Of a DNA stretch of 64,000 nucleotides, positions 52,027 through 62,027 are shown piece after piece. Numbering within the stretch: the stretch's first letter is position 1; every line of letters starts with the position of its first letter. Under the pieces are notes generated by a model. It was not told where the DNA came from, ran no database searches, and worked only from the letters and a program-made list of their open reading frames with translations. Both the position numbers and the translations under genes were made by a program. This stretch comes from Paenibacillus sp. DMB5 (lineage in GTDB: Bacteria; Bacillota; Bacilli; Paenibacillales; Paenibacillaceae): NCBI RefSeq assembly GCF_001517085.1, contig NZ_LRAC01000087.1, positions 1-64,000 of the forward strand, given 5' to 3'.

Positions 52027-53127
52027 CTACCATCGCTTCTTAAAAACGAATCTTCGCACTACTGCCGTAAGGAGCAGCATGATAGGCAAAACATACTGGA
52101 GCGGGATCCAGAAATAAGGCGAAAGGATGGTCATATGGACACCCATAATATGCTCCATCAGGTTATCCGTCATGGTCATGCTCATAAACAGAGCAAACAG
52201 GCTGGCTGGAATGACAAGGGGGCGGATGGATGGAAGGTTGGCGAGCAGCTGGATCGACCGGATGGCTGCAAATAAATAAAGGACTGTTTTAAAAAAAACG
52301 GTAATCACAAAGTATAGCACTGCCAGCACATCCAGGTTGTCGAGCAGTTCACCCACTTCAATCTGGCGAAGAAGGATGTACATCGGGTAATACGCACGCT
52401 TAAATATCGGCTCACCTATGACGACCAGGGCGAGAATATCGGTTGCGGCAATTAACAGCCCGGTTCCGAGGGTGGAGAGCAGGGCGGTCCGGATCGCGCC
52501 TTTTCGGCTTTTGGCCAGCGGCCAAAGGATAGTCATCGCACTCATTTCCCCGAACGATTGCGTAATTCCCGCAGGCCAAACCGCTTTGAGGATGGGAGCC
52601 CATCCCTTGCCGGCGATCGGAAGCAATTCCCTTAAATTAATGGTCCCTGACACCAGCAGAAATACAATTTCAAGCATAAGCAGGAGAAGGATAAAAGGAA
52701 GCAAAATACCAGCCAGGCGTCCAAGGACCTCAATTCCCTTATACAGGCCATAGATCAGGAGCAGTACTAATAAACCCACAGAGAACAGCGGAGGAGTCTG
52801 CGGCAGCAGGGTATCCGGGATTAAAAAGCTCATATCGGCCAGTCCTCTCCCGGCATTGTATATAAAAAGGAGCGGATACAGCCAACCGAGGAATGACCCG
52901 GGCCATTTACCGAACTGTTTCGGGAACCATTCCACCAGGGTGAGGCCTGGATGCATGATCAGAAGTATCGCATACACTCCTGTTATTACAATTCCGACTG
53001 CTGCAGAGAGGAGAACGGAAATCCATGCATCTCTGCCGGCGCCGGACCCAAATCCGAAAATGATGGTAGTGCCGATTTGAAATAGCATCATCAATGTAAA
53101 TAGTTGATAGTTCGATATTCTCTGCAT
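52027..53127 (-). CDS. gerAB: Germinant receptor B subunit (GerAB family)
   Basis: 366 residues from the ATG at 53127 (GGAG 6 bases upstream; an upstream ATG at 53139 overlaps that site). MQRISNYQLFTLMMLFQIGT opens ten or so membrane helices of the spore germination permease family. It forms the ligand-binding membrane part of the receptor in the spore inner membrane. It is divergent from gerAA. The A-like symbol denotes family, not orthology to one B. subtilis receptor. Confidence 0.9.
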   Translation of the reverse strand: MQRISNYQLFTLMMLFQIGTTIIFGFGSGAGRDAWISVLLSAAVGIVITGVYAILLIMHPGLTLVEWFPKQFGKWPGSFLGWLYPLLFIYNAGRGLADMSFLIPDTLLPQTPPLFSVGLLVLLLIYGLYKGIEVLGRLAGILLPFILLLLMLEIVFLLVSGTINLRELLPIAGKGWAPILKAVWPAGITQSFGEMSAMTILWPLAKSRKGAIRTALLSTLGTGLLIAATDILALVVIGEPIFKRAYYPMYILLRQIEVGELLDNLDVLAVLYFVITVFFKTVLYLFAAIRSIQLLANLPSIRPLVIPASLFALFMSMTMTDNLMEHIMGVHMTILSPYFWIPLQYVLPIMLLLTAVVRRFVFKKRW

Positions 53128-53271
53128 GCCAATCTCCATTCTCCGGTAAAATCTGCAGGTGCTTTTTCCAGTATTCCGAAAAGGAGGGTTCTATATCCGC
53201 ATAATTTCATCATTTAAATGAGAAAGTATGACTAGTTGAAGTTCAATTTCGGGAGCCTTGGAGGTCTGTAT

Positions 53272-54852
53272 ATGCTGTTTGGACAAAAGACTAGGAAAAG
53301 CACTCCCCAAAAAAAGAAGCAGGACCGCCTGCCGTTTACCCTTTCAGATGTGCCTTCGGAAGTAAGCAGCGACTTGAAGGAAAATGAACAGAATATTAAG
53401 CGCGTCTTTGAACAATGCTCGGATTTCATTCTCCGTCCCTTTCGGATCAACGGGGAGACTCAGGCCTTGCTGATCTGCATAGATGGATTGGTCAACCAGC
53501 AGCTTGTGGATGAGCTTGTATTAAAACCGCCTATGTATGACGCAGCCCCTAAAGGGGAAGGAGGTGCCGAGGGGCTCAGACAGGAAACAGTTCCGGCGGC
53601 GCAGACACAGATTACTGGAGATTTTAAGAAAGTGATTGAAGCGGTGCTTTACGGCGAAGCGGCGATTTTTGTTGAGGGCCGGACCGATGTATTTCTTGCG
53701 GATGCCAAAGGTTGGACCATGCGGGCCATTGAAGAACCCGAGACGCAGACAGTTATCCGGGGTCCCAGGGAGGGCTTCAACGAGAATATCCGAACCGGAA
53801 CCGCCATGCTCCGCAAAAGACTGCGTACGCCCCGGCTTAAAATGGAATCGCTTAATATCGGCGACGTCTCCCATACTTCCGTTGTCATTACCTACATTGA
53901 CGGCATTGTTCAAGATTCGCTGGTGCAGGAAGTACGCGACCGTCTAAAGCGAATTGCGATCGACGGAGTGATGGACAGCGGTTATATAGAGGAAATGATC
54001 GAAGACGCGCCCTTTTCGCCTTTTCCGACAGTATACAACACGGAGCGGCCCGATATCGTAGCGGCCAATTTATTGGAAGGCAGGGTGGCAGTACTTGTGG
54101 ACAACACCCCTTTTGCGTTGGTTATGCCGGCAAACTTCTGGAACTCAGTCAGCGTTAATGAGGATTACTATGAACGGTTCTGGGTGGGCACCGTTGTGCG
54201 CTGGATTCGATATTTGGGTGTTGCGACAACCCTTTTTTTGCCGGGGTTATATGTAAGCATCGTTACCTTTCACCAGGAAATGCTTCCCACCTCTCTGCTG
54301 TTCAGCATCGCTTCGGCCCGGGAAGGTGTACCTTTTCCAGTCATTATAGAGGTCCTTCTGATGGAGATTACGTTTGAAGGACTGCGTGAAGCGGGGCTCA
54401 GGCTGCCCAGACAGGTTGGACAGGCCGTAAGTATTGTTGGAGCATTGGTCATAGGCCAGGCGGCGGTACAGGCAGGAATAGTGTCAGCACCGCTAGTTAT
54501 CGTCGTCTCCATAACAGGCATTGCTTCCTTCACCATCCCGGATTACAGCGCTGGCCTGGCCGTGCGTTTCTTGAGGTTTCCCTTAATTTTTGCCGCTGGC
54601 ACTGCAGGACTGTACGGGCTGACGCTGGGTGTGCTGTTTATATTGCTCCATGTGTGCGGATTGCGGTCGTTCGGCGCTCCATATTTCTCGCCTGTCGCTC
54701 CGCTGACGGTATCCAATCTGAAAGATGTATTGATTCGTGTTCCCTGGTGGAGCATGCGCAGAAGGCCAACCCAGCCCGGGAGCAATGAACCGGTCCGGAT
54801 TCCGGCTGGACAGATGCCGAAACCTCCTAAGAAGCCGGGGGGGGAATCATGA
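53272..54852 (+). CDS. gerAA: Germinant receptor A subunit (GerAA family)
   Basis: 526 residues from the ATG at 53272 (GGAGG 8 bases upstream). A long hydrophilic N-terminal domain (LICIDGLVNQQLVDELVLKP) precedes the conserved core (GPREGFNENIRTGTAMLRKR) and C-terminal membrane helices (GVPFPVIIEVLLMEITFEGL). It overlaps gerAC by 4 bases. With GerAB and GerAC it senses nutrients to start spore germination. Confidence 0.95.
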   Translation: MLFGQKTRKSTPQKKKQDRLPFTLSDVPSEVSSDLKENEQNIKRVFEQCSDFILRPFRINGETQALLICIDGLVNQQLVDELVLKPPMYDAAPKGEGGAEGLRQETVPAAQTQITGDFKKVIEAVLYGEAAIFVEGRTDVFLADAKGWTMRAIEEPETQTVIRGPREGFNENIRTGTAMLRKRLRTPRLKMESLNIGDVSHTSVVITYIDGIVQDSLVQEVRDRLKRIAIDGVMDSGYIEEMIEDAPFSPFPTVYNTERPDIVAANLLEGRVAVLVDNTPFALVMPANFWNSVSVNEDYYERFWVGTVVRWIRYLGVATTLFLPGLYVSIVTFHQEMLPTSLLFSIASAREGVPFPVIIEVLLMEITFEGLREAGLRLPRQVGQAVSIVGALVIGQAAVQAGIVSAPLVIVVSITGIASFTIPDYSAGLAVRFLRFPLIFAAGTAGLYGLTLGVLFILLHVCGLRSFGAPYFSPVAPLTVSNLKDVLIRVPWWSMRRRPTQPGSNEPVRIPAGQMPKPPKKPGGES

Positions 54853-56054
54853 AGCCAAGATTTACATGGGGTCTGATTATTCTGGCCATGCTCAGCACCG
54901 GCCTCACGGGATGCTGGGACAGCCGCAGCATTGACCAGCTTGCTGTAGTTATGGCCACAGCCCTGGACTATACGGAAGAAGGAAATATCATGGCCTCCTC
55001 GCAAATCGCCGTGCCCAGCAGCGTTCAAACCGAGGGGGGTGCGACACAGTCCGGAGCGGGGGCCAGAGGATTCACCGTTGTATCCGCCGTCGGGAAGAAT
55101 GTACACGACGCGATGGATGAGCTGCAGCGGAAGCTCTCCCGCAAGCTTTTCATTGAACACCGGAAGGTGCTGCTTATTGGAGAAGCGCTGGCTAGGAATG
55201 GCTTAAAGGATACGCTGGATCATTTCAGCCGCGATCCGGACAGCAGGCTGCAGACTTATCTGTTGATCGCGAAGAATGCCCGGGCGGTTGAGCTTTTACT
55301 GCAGCCTGTCCCCTTTGAGAAGGTTCCGACAAGGGCAGTCCGTTCGCTACAGGAAATCAATGCTGAAATTACAACAACGCTGCGGGAATTATTTACGGCT
55401 ATGTCCGGAGATGAAATCGTTCCGACCGTAGGCGCATTGGAGTTAATAGAGGGAACCGCAGGCGCAGGAGTCAGCACCGGGAAAGATGAGGAAAGCAAGA
55501 TGATGACCTTCCGCCTGGCCGGCTCCGCCGTTATTAAAGATTATAAGCTGGCAGGCTATCTGGATATGGAGCAGACCCGGGGGTTGCTGTGGGTGCTAAA
55601 CGAGAACAAGCGGGTCAGCATTACGGGGGATATCCCGGGCAAAGGGAATGTAGTCATGGAGCTCGACAAGACAGGCAAAAAGCTCAAGACCCGTATCCGG
55701 GACGGAAAGATACAGGTGTATATTACTGTGAAGACCAGCGGACCGGTTCACGAGAATAATACGGATCTGGATCTTAGCGATCCCAAAAATATTGTGCAGG
55801 TCGAAGAAGCCCTCAGTAATAGTATTGAGAGTAGCATACGTCAAGTTTCCGGAATATCCCAAAGCCTGCTGAAGGCGGATATCTTTGGAGTAGGCCAGGA
55901 AATTTCCCGCCATAACCCCAAGGAGTGGAGGAAGCTTAAGGACCGGTGGGTCGATGCTTATCCGGAAGCGGAAATTACGGTCAATAGCTCCGTTATCATT
56001 ACCCGGACGGGGATGTATGGCAAGCCGCTACATCTAAAAGAAGAAAAGGAATAG
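54849..56054 (+). CDS. gerAC: Germinant receptor C subunit lipoprotein (GerAC family)
   Basis: 401 residues with a lipobox (LTGCWDSRSIDQLAVVMATA; Cys22). Family segments include RKLSRKLFIEHRKVLLIGEA and the domain-III part ending ITRTGMYGKPL. Start overlaps gerAA (ATGA). Confidence 0.94.
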   Translation: MKPRFTWGLIILAMLSTGLTGCWDSRSIDQLAVVMATALDYTEEGNIMASSQIAVPSSVQTEGGATQSGAGARGFTVVSAVGKNVHDAMDELQRKLSRKLFIEHRKVLLIGEALARNGLKDTLDHFSRDPDSRLQTYLLIAKNARAVELLLQPVPFEKVPTRAVRSLQEINAEITTTLRELFTAMSGDEIVPTVGALELIEGTAGAGVSTGKDEESKMMTFRLAGSAVIKDYKLAGYLDMEQTRGLLWVLNENKRVSITGDIPGKGNVVMELDKTGKKLKTRIRDGKIQVYITVKTSGPVHENNTDLDLSDPKNIVQVEEALSNSIESSIRQVSGISQSLLKADIFGVGQEISRHNPKEWRKLKDRWVDAYPEAEITVNSSVIITRTGMYGKPLHLKEEKE

Positions 56055-56067
56055 GGGGATAAGAAGC

Positions 56068-56241
56068 ATGCATTTTCCCTGGCATTCTAAGGTAATGATG
56101 GAAAGCCCGTGGGTCATGCAGCTTGTGTTCGTGGGCTGGGGCCTCGTTGGAATGATCATATCAGGCGTCAGGCAGAGAAACGGCGGGAAGAAATCTAAAC
56201 CGCAGGCGCCGGAATCAAGGCCGTCCGAAAACCGCGAATAG
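56068..56241 (+). CDS. Small membrane protein downstream of gerAC
   Basis: 57 residues (MHFPWHSKVMMESPWVMQLV, one membrane segment, basic tail). AGGGGGATAAG precedes the ATG. It ends before the operon terminator at 56284, so it is probably co-transcribed with gerAA-gerAC. Small extra membrane proteins occur in some ger operons; its role is unknown. Confidence 0.65.
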   Translation: MHFPWHSKVMMESPWVMQLVFVGWGLVGMIISGVRQRNGGKKSKPQAPESRPSENRE

Positions 56242-56283
56242 AAGTAATTAAAGGTTTATGGCCGGTTTATTGTTGCTATAGAT

Positions 56284-56308
56284 GAAGCACCCTGAAGGGT
56301 GCTTTTTT
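56284..56308 (+). terminator. Terminator of the gerAA-gerAC operon
   Basis: gaagcaccc-TGAA-gggtgctt stem followed by a T run. Confidence 0.85.
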
Positions 56309-56326
56309 CCTGTGGTTGCACATTTT

Positions 56327-56340
56327 TGAAAGCGATTACG
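56327..56340 (+). promoter_or_regulatory. cre-like site 1 upstream of the PL11 gene
   Basis: tgaaagcgattacg matches TGWAANCGNTNWCA at 13 of 14 positions. About 280 bases before the PL11 start. Confidence 0.55.
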
Positions 56341-56353
56341 TTTTCTGACCCTG

Positions 56354-56388
56354 CTGGTCACTTTTGATACAAAATCAAAAGTGACCAG
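56354..56388. repeat. Perfect 15-base inverted repeat
   Basis: ctggtcacttttgat at 56354-56368 and its exact complement at 56374-56388, separated by ACAAA. No T run follows. It may be an operator for the PL11 gene or a bidirectional terminator-like structure. Confidence 0.6.
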
Positions 56389-56535
56389 AGAAATCAGTAG
56401 CCATGATTTACAGGGAAATCAGCGATAGCTTACAATCCTGACATATCCCTGCCAATATAAGAACATCTATATTCGGTTTAATATCCCCTGCAAAAGCGAG
56501 GTGAAAGCAGAAAAGGAGGCGTTTCCACATTTTGT

Positions 56536-56549
56536 TGAAAGCGCTTAAT
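56536..56549 (+). promoter_or_regulatory. cre-like site 2 upstream of the PL11 gene
   Basis: tgaaagcgcttaat follows the cre core TGAAAGCGCTT closely. It lies 70 bases before the ATG, suitable for CcpA repression. Confidence 0.6.
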
Positions 56550-56619
56550 TATTATAAAACCGGAGAGTATGCTTTTTAGGGCGGGACTGGAACTTAACGA
56601 ATAGACGAGGAGTGAGTAA

Positions 56620-59600
56620 ATGAAGAGAAGGCTCAAGAAGTACGTGTCTGTAGTTCTCACCGTTTCTATGGCATTTATGCTTATGCCCTCGATGGTTTTG
56701 GGTGCGCCTGAAGGCGGCGGAACTGCATCTGCCGCTTTGACACAAGTGGGCGATGTACTCGATTTTGAAGATGGCGAGTTACTAGGGACAGTAACCGGCG
56801 CTCCGGCAATCACAGGACCCGGGTCCGTTACGGTAGCAGTTTATGAATCTAATAAGGCACTCCGCGTTCAGCCTCCATCCGATACCGATTCCAGTGCGGC
56901 CAAACAGGCAAGCTATTGGTGGACGCTTCCGCTGGATAGCGGTAAATACGATCTTACCGGCAAGGATCAGGTTGAAGTATCCTTTGACTGGTGGGTGGAT
57001 ATTACCCGTCCAAGTGCAAATTCGCTTGATGTCCGTCTTAATGACGGAACGGATCAGGTTGTAACGCTGCGAACCGCCGGGGGCGGGACAAATGCAGACT
57101 CACCGGCGAACATATCCTATTACACTGGCAATATGACAGCGGGTAACGCTCCTGAAATAGGAACGGCTACTATTGCGTTATCAGGTGTCCCGCGCCTGAC
57201 AAAGCTATCGGCTACCATAAAGGTTGATCTCCTGGCTCAAGTAGCATCAATCAGCGTTACTGACGGCGGTTCAAGGGTGTATACCACGCCTCAGCCGATA
57301 GCCATAGGCTCCGATAAACTGACCAGCATGAGCATCGGTGCAAGCCGGGCAAGCGGACAGAACTGGGCAAGGTTTAACGCGGTTACGGGTGTGGACTGGA
57401 ATGAAGACTCTTACGGTATGCGTGTTGATAATATCATCTTCAAGGCCGCAGCATCCGGCGGAGTGAAGCCGGTCATTAACCCTAGTGAACTAACGATCTC
57501 TCCAGCTTCTGCTGCCAATCTGGAATACGGGGAAGGTTCGCTTGCGGACAAGCATTCGGCCACATTCAGCGCGGTTGTAATGCCTATTAATGCAACGGAC
57601 CGGACGTTTACATGGTCGATCAGCGACGAGAAGATTGCTGCGATAACGGTAAAAGAGGATAAGAGTGTAACGGTAACCGCGGTCGGTGCAGGCGAGGCAA
57701 CCCTTACAGCTGTATCTACTATGGACAGTTCGATTAGGAACAGCGTGCCAATCAAAGTAAAATATGTTCCTTCGGTAACTGAACCGGCACCGGACTTTTC
57801 TGCCCTGCTAGCAGAAGGGTATACACAGGAGTTCGGGAGCAATTTTGCCAGCGGCGGGGCAGCTCCGCTATGGATCTTTGCCGGCGGCTCTTACCATACG
57901 CTTGCCAGAGAAGAAACACCTCAGGTTAACAATTATTTCCGGTTTGACGCCTCCGGTTCAGGTAATCGGGGTGGTAAGGGAGACTTACCTCACGCCGTTT
58001 CCGGAAGCAAGGTATATGTTAACCTGGACTGGAAGGTTCCGGCAGTTACCACACTGCAGAATACGTTTAACCTGAGCTTCCAGGACGGGTCTAACGTTCT
58101 GCTTAGTTTAAGAACAGGCACTTATAACGGATCAAGAACCATAGGCGCGTTTGCAGGGGCATTACCGGGGCCAACCGGACCTAACCCTGCTAATTTCTGG
58201 AGCAGTGACCGTTATCATGCGTTTACTTATAACGACGTGAATACATGGTATAAGGTAGGCGTAGAGTTTGATTTTGATACGATGCTTGCTACGGTTTCCC
58301 TTGTACCAAGAGATACTGCCGGCGCTGTGCCGTCTGTACTTACGATTCCTTTTGAGGGTAGCCAGATCAGCTCGTTCGTTCTTACAGGTGAGCGCGCCGG
58401 CGGTAATAACGTAGGTGTAGTTGATAATGGCGTAGATAATTTGTATTTCTTTACTAAGCAGCTTTCAGCGGACACGATAGTCGAAGTGCTGCCGTATGAA
58501 TTTTTGCTTGAACTTCCGGAAACAGCGGACAGCAATACATTGCAGAGCTGGTTCAAGACCGTATACATCGGGGATGTGCCTGACGAGGCAGGGCTTGATC
58601 TGCCGGCAACGGTTAAGGTTAAGCTTGCGGACGGTACTATTGCCGAGGTAGGCGTAACCTGGGCTTTAACAGAAGCCCCATGGTCTACAGCAGCTGCAGA
58701 TCTGGTATATAAAGCAGATAAGCAGGGTGTATTTTCCTATGCCGGGACGCTTACTAGTATTCCTGACGTAGCAGTTAACAGAATGGGGTTAAAGGCGAAG
58801 CTGTACATCGAGAACCGGCATAAAGACAAGGTTACTGCGGAGCCGATCTCAATGGAGTGGCTCGACAGAGGCGTGGTAGCCGTTCCGGTGAACAGCGGCG
58901 ATGGTGTGCTTGTAACATGGCGTCTGCTGTCTTCAGAATACAATAAAGGCCTAACCTTTAATGTCTACAGAAATGGCGACAAGATTAACACGTCACCGGT
59001 TACTGTGCTGGATTATGTGGATGCAGGCGGCAAAACCGGAGACAGATACGAAGTAGAGACTATAAACACTGGCGCGATGAGCAAGCCTGCAACGGCATGG
59101 GCCAATAATTATGTTGATATTCCGCTGCAGAGACCGGCAGATCGTCCAAACCCGGCACTTGCTTATGGCGCGACGACCAATGCTGATCCGATTACCTACA
59201 CGGCTAACGATACCTCAGTAGCTGACATTAACGGTGATGGGCAATATGAGATTCTTGTAAAATGGTATCCGTCCGGGGCTACAGACCCGGGGCTTGCCAA
59301 CAGACATACCGGGGAAACGATATTTGATGCTTATACGCTGGAAGGCAAGCTGCTGTGGAGAATCAATCTGGGTATCAATATCGTGTCCAGTGCCCATCAC
59401 AGCGCGTTTAACTTCTATGATCTGGATCAGGACGGAAAAGCGGAGTTTACAGTTAAGACAGCCGACGGAACCAGGGGGTATCTTCCTAAAGAGGACGGTA
59501 CGATCAATGATCTGACCGATACTCCGGCTTGGGTATTGGGCGATCCTGAAGCGGTATGGGTAGGCGGTCTGCAGAACCCGGCAAAAGATAACCAGGTCAA

Positions 59601-61866
59601 CAATACGGCGCTGGGCAGAGTTGCCTCCGGGCCGGAAACCTTTACGGTATTCAACGGGGAAACCGGCAGACCGGTTGATACGGTTGATTATTTTGCACCG
59701 TACAGCATTAGCCCGAACTGGGGCGATAACAACAATAACCGCAGCGACCGCTTCAACGGAGCCGTTGCCTATATGCCGAAGAATGGCGAATATGGCGCAG
59801 AGCCTTATCCTACCGTTATTGAGGTACGCGCTCACTACGGCCCGCAGTATGTAGCAGCTTATCAGTTTATTGACGGAAAAATTGTGGAAATCTGGACGTT
59901 TACACTGGCTGACTGGAACGCCGGCAGCAATCAGGGTAATCACAATGTTAAGGTTGCCGATGTGGATTTTGACGGCTATAACGAGGTTGTGCTTGGCGGC
60001 ATCACGATCGATCAGGACGGAACGATTGTGTGGAGCACCAACGGAACGAGAGGTACAGTAGCCGGAGGTCACGGTGACGCGCTGCATGTAGCCGCAATGG
60101 TACCTAACAGCAATGAAATCTATGTTTTCCAGCCGCATGAAGCCAGTCCGCCAAACAATGTAACTCTGGTTCGCGGTTCCACAGGGGAGGCAGTGTGGAC
60201 CTATTCAGCGAACTTAGGCGATGTTGGACGCGGCGTTGCAGCCAATGTAACTCCTTTACCGGGCTTTGAGGTGTGGGCGATAGGGACGCCTATGTACAAT
60301 ATTATGAACGGCAAAGTTATTACTGCTGATGTCGGCGGAATCGGCGTTGCCAACAAGGCACCTGTTAACTTCATCCTGTATTGGGATGGAGATCTGCTGA
60401 GCGAATTCTTTGACGGGCCTGATAACAACAACTCAACAGCCGCTCCATCGATCACGAAGTTTAATTATGATGTAGCAACGGAGCAAAGTGAGCTTATAAC
60501 GCTACAGACCTTGACCGGAACCTATTCCAACAACGGAACCAAGGCCAATCCAAGCCTGATTGCCGATATTTTCGGTGACTGGCGTGATGAGGTTCTTGTC
60601 CGCACCGATGATAATAATGCGCTGAGAATCTATACGACGGATATTCCGACGGATAATGTCATTTACACGCTGATGCATGATCCGCAGTACCGCCTGGCTG
60701 CTAACTCTCAGAACGCTATGTACAACCAGCCGGCGCATTTGAGCTATTACCTGGGTGAAGACATCCGTGATGAAGTTCAGAACATGCAGCTTCCGGTGTC
60801 TAACATCTACTACACTGCAGAAGTTGACGTTACCCCGGCGGAGAATTCGGTTCTCTCTGTAACAGAGGCAACGTACTATACGAACGCGGGGGCTGACCTC
60901 ACGGTAACGGTAACATTAAACGGCAACACGCTTATTGGGATCAAAAAAGGGGATATTGCACTTGCTGACACCGATTACAGCCTGGGTGCTGTAACGCCGG
61001 ATGGCAGGCAGACGGTTACAATCAAGCGAAGCTATTTGGCAACACTGTCTAATGGTGATGTCCTGAGCTTCGTGTTCAGTGCAGGGAAGTCTGCGAAGCT
61101 GAAGATTTCGGTGACGATACAAGAGGTCTCTATTCCGGGATCAAATCCGGGTTCAAACCCGGTTACTCCGACGCCAACCCCGGGTCCTACAGCGGGCTCC
61201 GGAACAGGTTCCGGTTCTGCAGTGCAGACACCAACTCCGGAGAAGCCGATTTTAAAGAGCACCCTTGTAAACGCAGAGCAAATTAAGGATAAGTTGCAGC
61301 AAGCACTGCAAGCGAACCAGCCGGTCAGCTTCTCTGACGTACCACAAACGCATTGGGCTGCAAAAGCAATCCGGTTAGCTTCACAGCTTGGCATCGTCGA
61401 AGGTACACTTAACGGCGAGTTCAAGGGTTCAAATCATGTAACCCGGGCTGAATTTGCTGCAATGATCGTCCGGACGTTGGGCATTGATACGACAGGAGCA
61501 GCAGGCTACTTCTCCGACACTAATGGTCATTGGGCAGATGCCTATATCAGAGCGTTGCATCGCGCGGGGATTGTAAACGGCGCAGGTAATGGTAATTTCA
61601 TTCCCAATCAGCAGATCACCCGCGCCGAGATGTCTGCCATCCTGGCCCGTGTTCTGGATATGAGCCCGCCTGCCAGCGCAGCGCAATTCTCGGATCTTAG
61701 CAATCATTGGGCTGCAGACAGCATCGAGCAACTAAGCAGAGCAGGTATCGTATCCGGTATGGGCAACGGTAAGTTTGCCCCGAACGATACAGCTACCCGT
61801 GATCAGTCGGCAACGATTATCATGCGGATGCTAAATATTGTGCTTGATCTGGGTCTGGAGCTGTAG
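56620..61866 (+). CDS. S-layer-anchored rhamnogalacturonan lyase (PL11)
   Basis: 1748 residues; GAGGAG precedes the ATG. Order: signal peptide to ~28; a beta-sandwich, CBM-like domain to ~280; Big2-like Ig domain at ~290-385; a second CBM-like domain at ~395-620; an Ig-like domain to ~710; the PL11 eight-bladed propeller at ~735-1390 (MEWLDRGVVAVPVNSGDGVL, ADINGDGQYEILVKWYPSG, GGHGDALHVAAMVP, ADIFGDWRDEVLVRTDDN); X2-like domain to ~1500; Pro/Thr linker; three SLH repeats. It cleaves the Rha-GalA backbone of pectin's rhamnogalacturonan I at the cell surface. It is a single-gene unit with two cre-like sites. Confidence 0.93.
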   Translation: MKRRLKKYVSVVLTVSMAFMLMPSMVLGAPEGGGTASAALTQVGDVLDFEDGELLGTVTGAPAITGPGSVTVAVYESNKALRVQPPSDTDSSAAKQASYWWTLPLDSGKYDLTGKDQVEVSFDWWVDITRPSANSLDVRLNDGTDQVVTLRTAGGGTNADSPANISYYTGNMTAGNAPEIGTATIALSGVPRLTKLSATIKVDLLAQVASISVTDGGSRVYTTPQPIAIGSDKLTSMSIGASRASGQNWARFNAVTGVDWNEDSYGMRVDNIIFKAAASGGVKPVINPSELTISPASAANLEYGEGSLADKHSATFSAVVMPINATDRTFTWSISDEKIAAITVKEDKSVTVTAVGAGEATLTAVSTMDSSIRNSVPIKVKYVPSVTEPAPDFSALLAEGYTQEFGSNFASGGAAPLWIFAGGSYHTLAREETPQVNNYFRFDASGSGNRGGKGDLPHAVSGSKVYVNLDWKVPAVTTLQNTFNLSFQDGSNVLLSLRTGTYNGSRTIGAFAGALPGPTGPNPANFWSSDRYHAFTYNDVNTWYKVGVEFDFDTMLATVSLVPRDTAGAVPSVLTIPFEGSQISSFVLTGERAGGNNVGVVDNGVDNLYFFTKQLSADTIVEVLPYEFLLELPETADSNTLQSWFKTVYIGDVPDEAGLDLPATVKVKLADGTIAEVGVTWALTEAPWSTAAADLVYKADKQGVFSYAGTLTSIPDVAVNRMGLKAKLYIENRHKDKVTAEPISMEWLDRGVVAVPVNSGDGVLVTWRLLSSEYNKGLTFNVYRNGDKINTSPVTVLDYVDAGGKTGDRYEVETINTGAMSKPATAWANNYVDIPLQRPADRPNPALAYGATTNADPITYTANDTSVADINGDGQYEILVKWYPSGATDPGLANRHTGETIFDAYTLEGKLLWRINLGINIVSSAHHSAFNFYDLDQDGKAEFTVKTADGTRGYLPKEDGTINDLTDTPAWVLGDPEAVWVGGLQNPAKDNQVNNTALGRVASGPETFTVFNGETGRPVDTVDYFAPYSISPNWGDNNNNRSDRFNGAVAYMPKNGEYGAEPYPTVIEVRAHYGPQYVAAYQFIDGKIVEIWTFTLADWNAGSNQGNHNVKVADVDFDGYNEVVLGGITIDQDGTIVWSTNGTRGTVAGGHGDALHVAAMVPNSNEIYVFQPHEASPPNNVTLVRGSTGEAVWTYSANLGDVGRGVAANVTPLPGFEVWAIGTPMYNIMNGKVITADVGGIGVANKAPVNFILYWDGDLLSEFFDGPDNNNSTAAPSITKFNYDVATEQSELITLQTLTGTYSNNGTKANPSLIADIFGDWRDEVLVRTDDNNALRIYTTDIPTDNVIYTLMHDPQYRLAANSQNAMYNQPAHLSYYLGEDIRDEVQNMQLPVSNIYYTAEVDVTPAENSVLSVTEATYYTNAGADLTVTVTLNGNTLIGIKKGDIALADTDYSLGAVTPDGRQTVTIKRSYLATLSNGDVLSFVFSAGKSAKLKISVTIQEVSIPGSNPGSNPVTPTPTPGPTAGSGTGSGSAVQTPTPEKPILKSTLVNAEQIKDKLQQALQANQPVSFSDVPQTHWAAKAIRLASQLGIVEGTLNGEFKGSNHVTRAEFAAMIVRTLGIDTTGAAGYFSDTNGHWADAYIRALHRAGIVNGAGNGNFIPNQQITRAEMSAILARVLDMSPPASAAQFSDLSNHWAADSIEQLSRAGIVSGMGNGKFAPNDTATRDQSATIIMRMLNIVLDLGLEL

Positions 61867-61937
61867 GATAGCTGATTTTAGAATCTCCACTTTATATGCT
61901 GTTTGTGTCAGGTGAACTGAAGCGTTGACAGCAGAAA

Positions 61938-61971
61938 TGAGGGGGCACCGATAAGCGGTGCTCCCTTTTTT
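61938..61971 (+). terminator. Terminator after the PL11 gene
   Basis: gggggcaccg-ATAAG-cggtgctccc stem with one mismatch followed by TTTTTT. Confidence 0.8.
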
Positions 61972-62001
61972 GCTTATCCAGGATAACTAAAATAACGGGA
62001 T

Positions 62002-62027
62002 ATCTAAACTGTGACCTCATTCGTAGA
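62002..62027 (+). other. Possible old ssrA remnant 4
   Basis: 22 of 26 positions match ssrA 1937-1962 (shared words aaactgtgac and tcgtaga). Flanks align loosely on both sides (cggg before, a-t-rich after). No 3' end or terminator copy follows. Weaker than scars 2 and 3. Confidence 0.45.

Noticed and set aside
59215..60138. 307-codon minus-strand ORF inside the PL11 gene
   Set aside because: It lies fully inside a well-supported PL11 propeller and has no protein-like motif or start signal.
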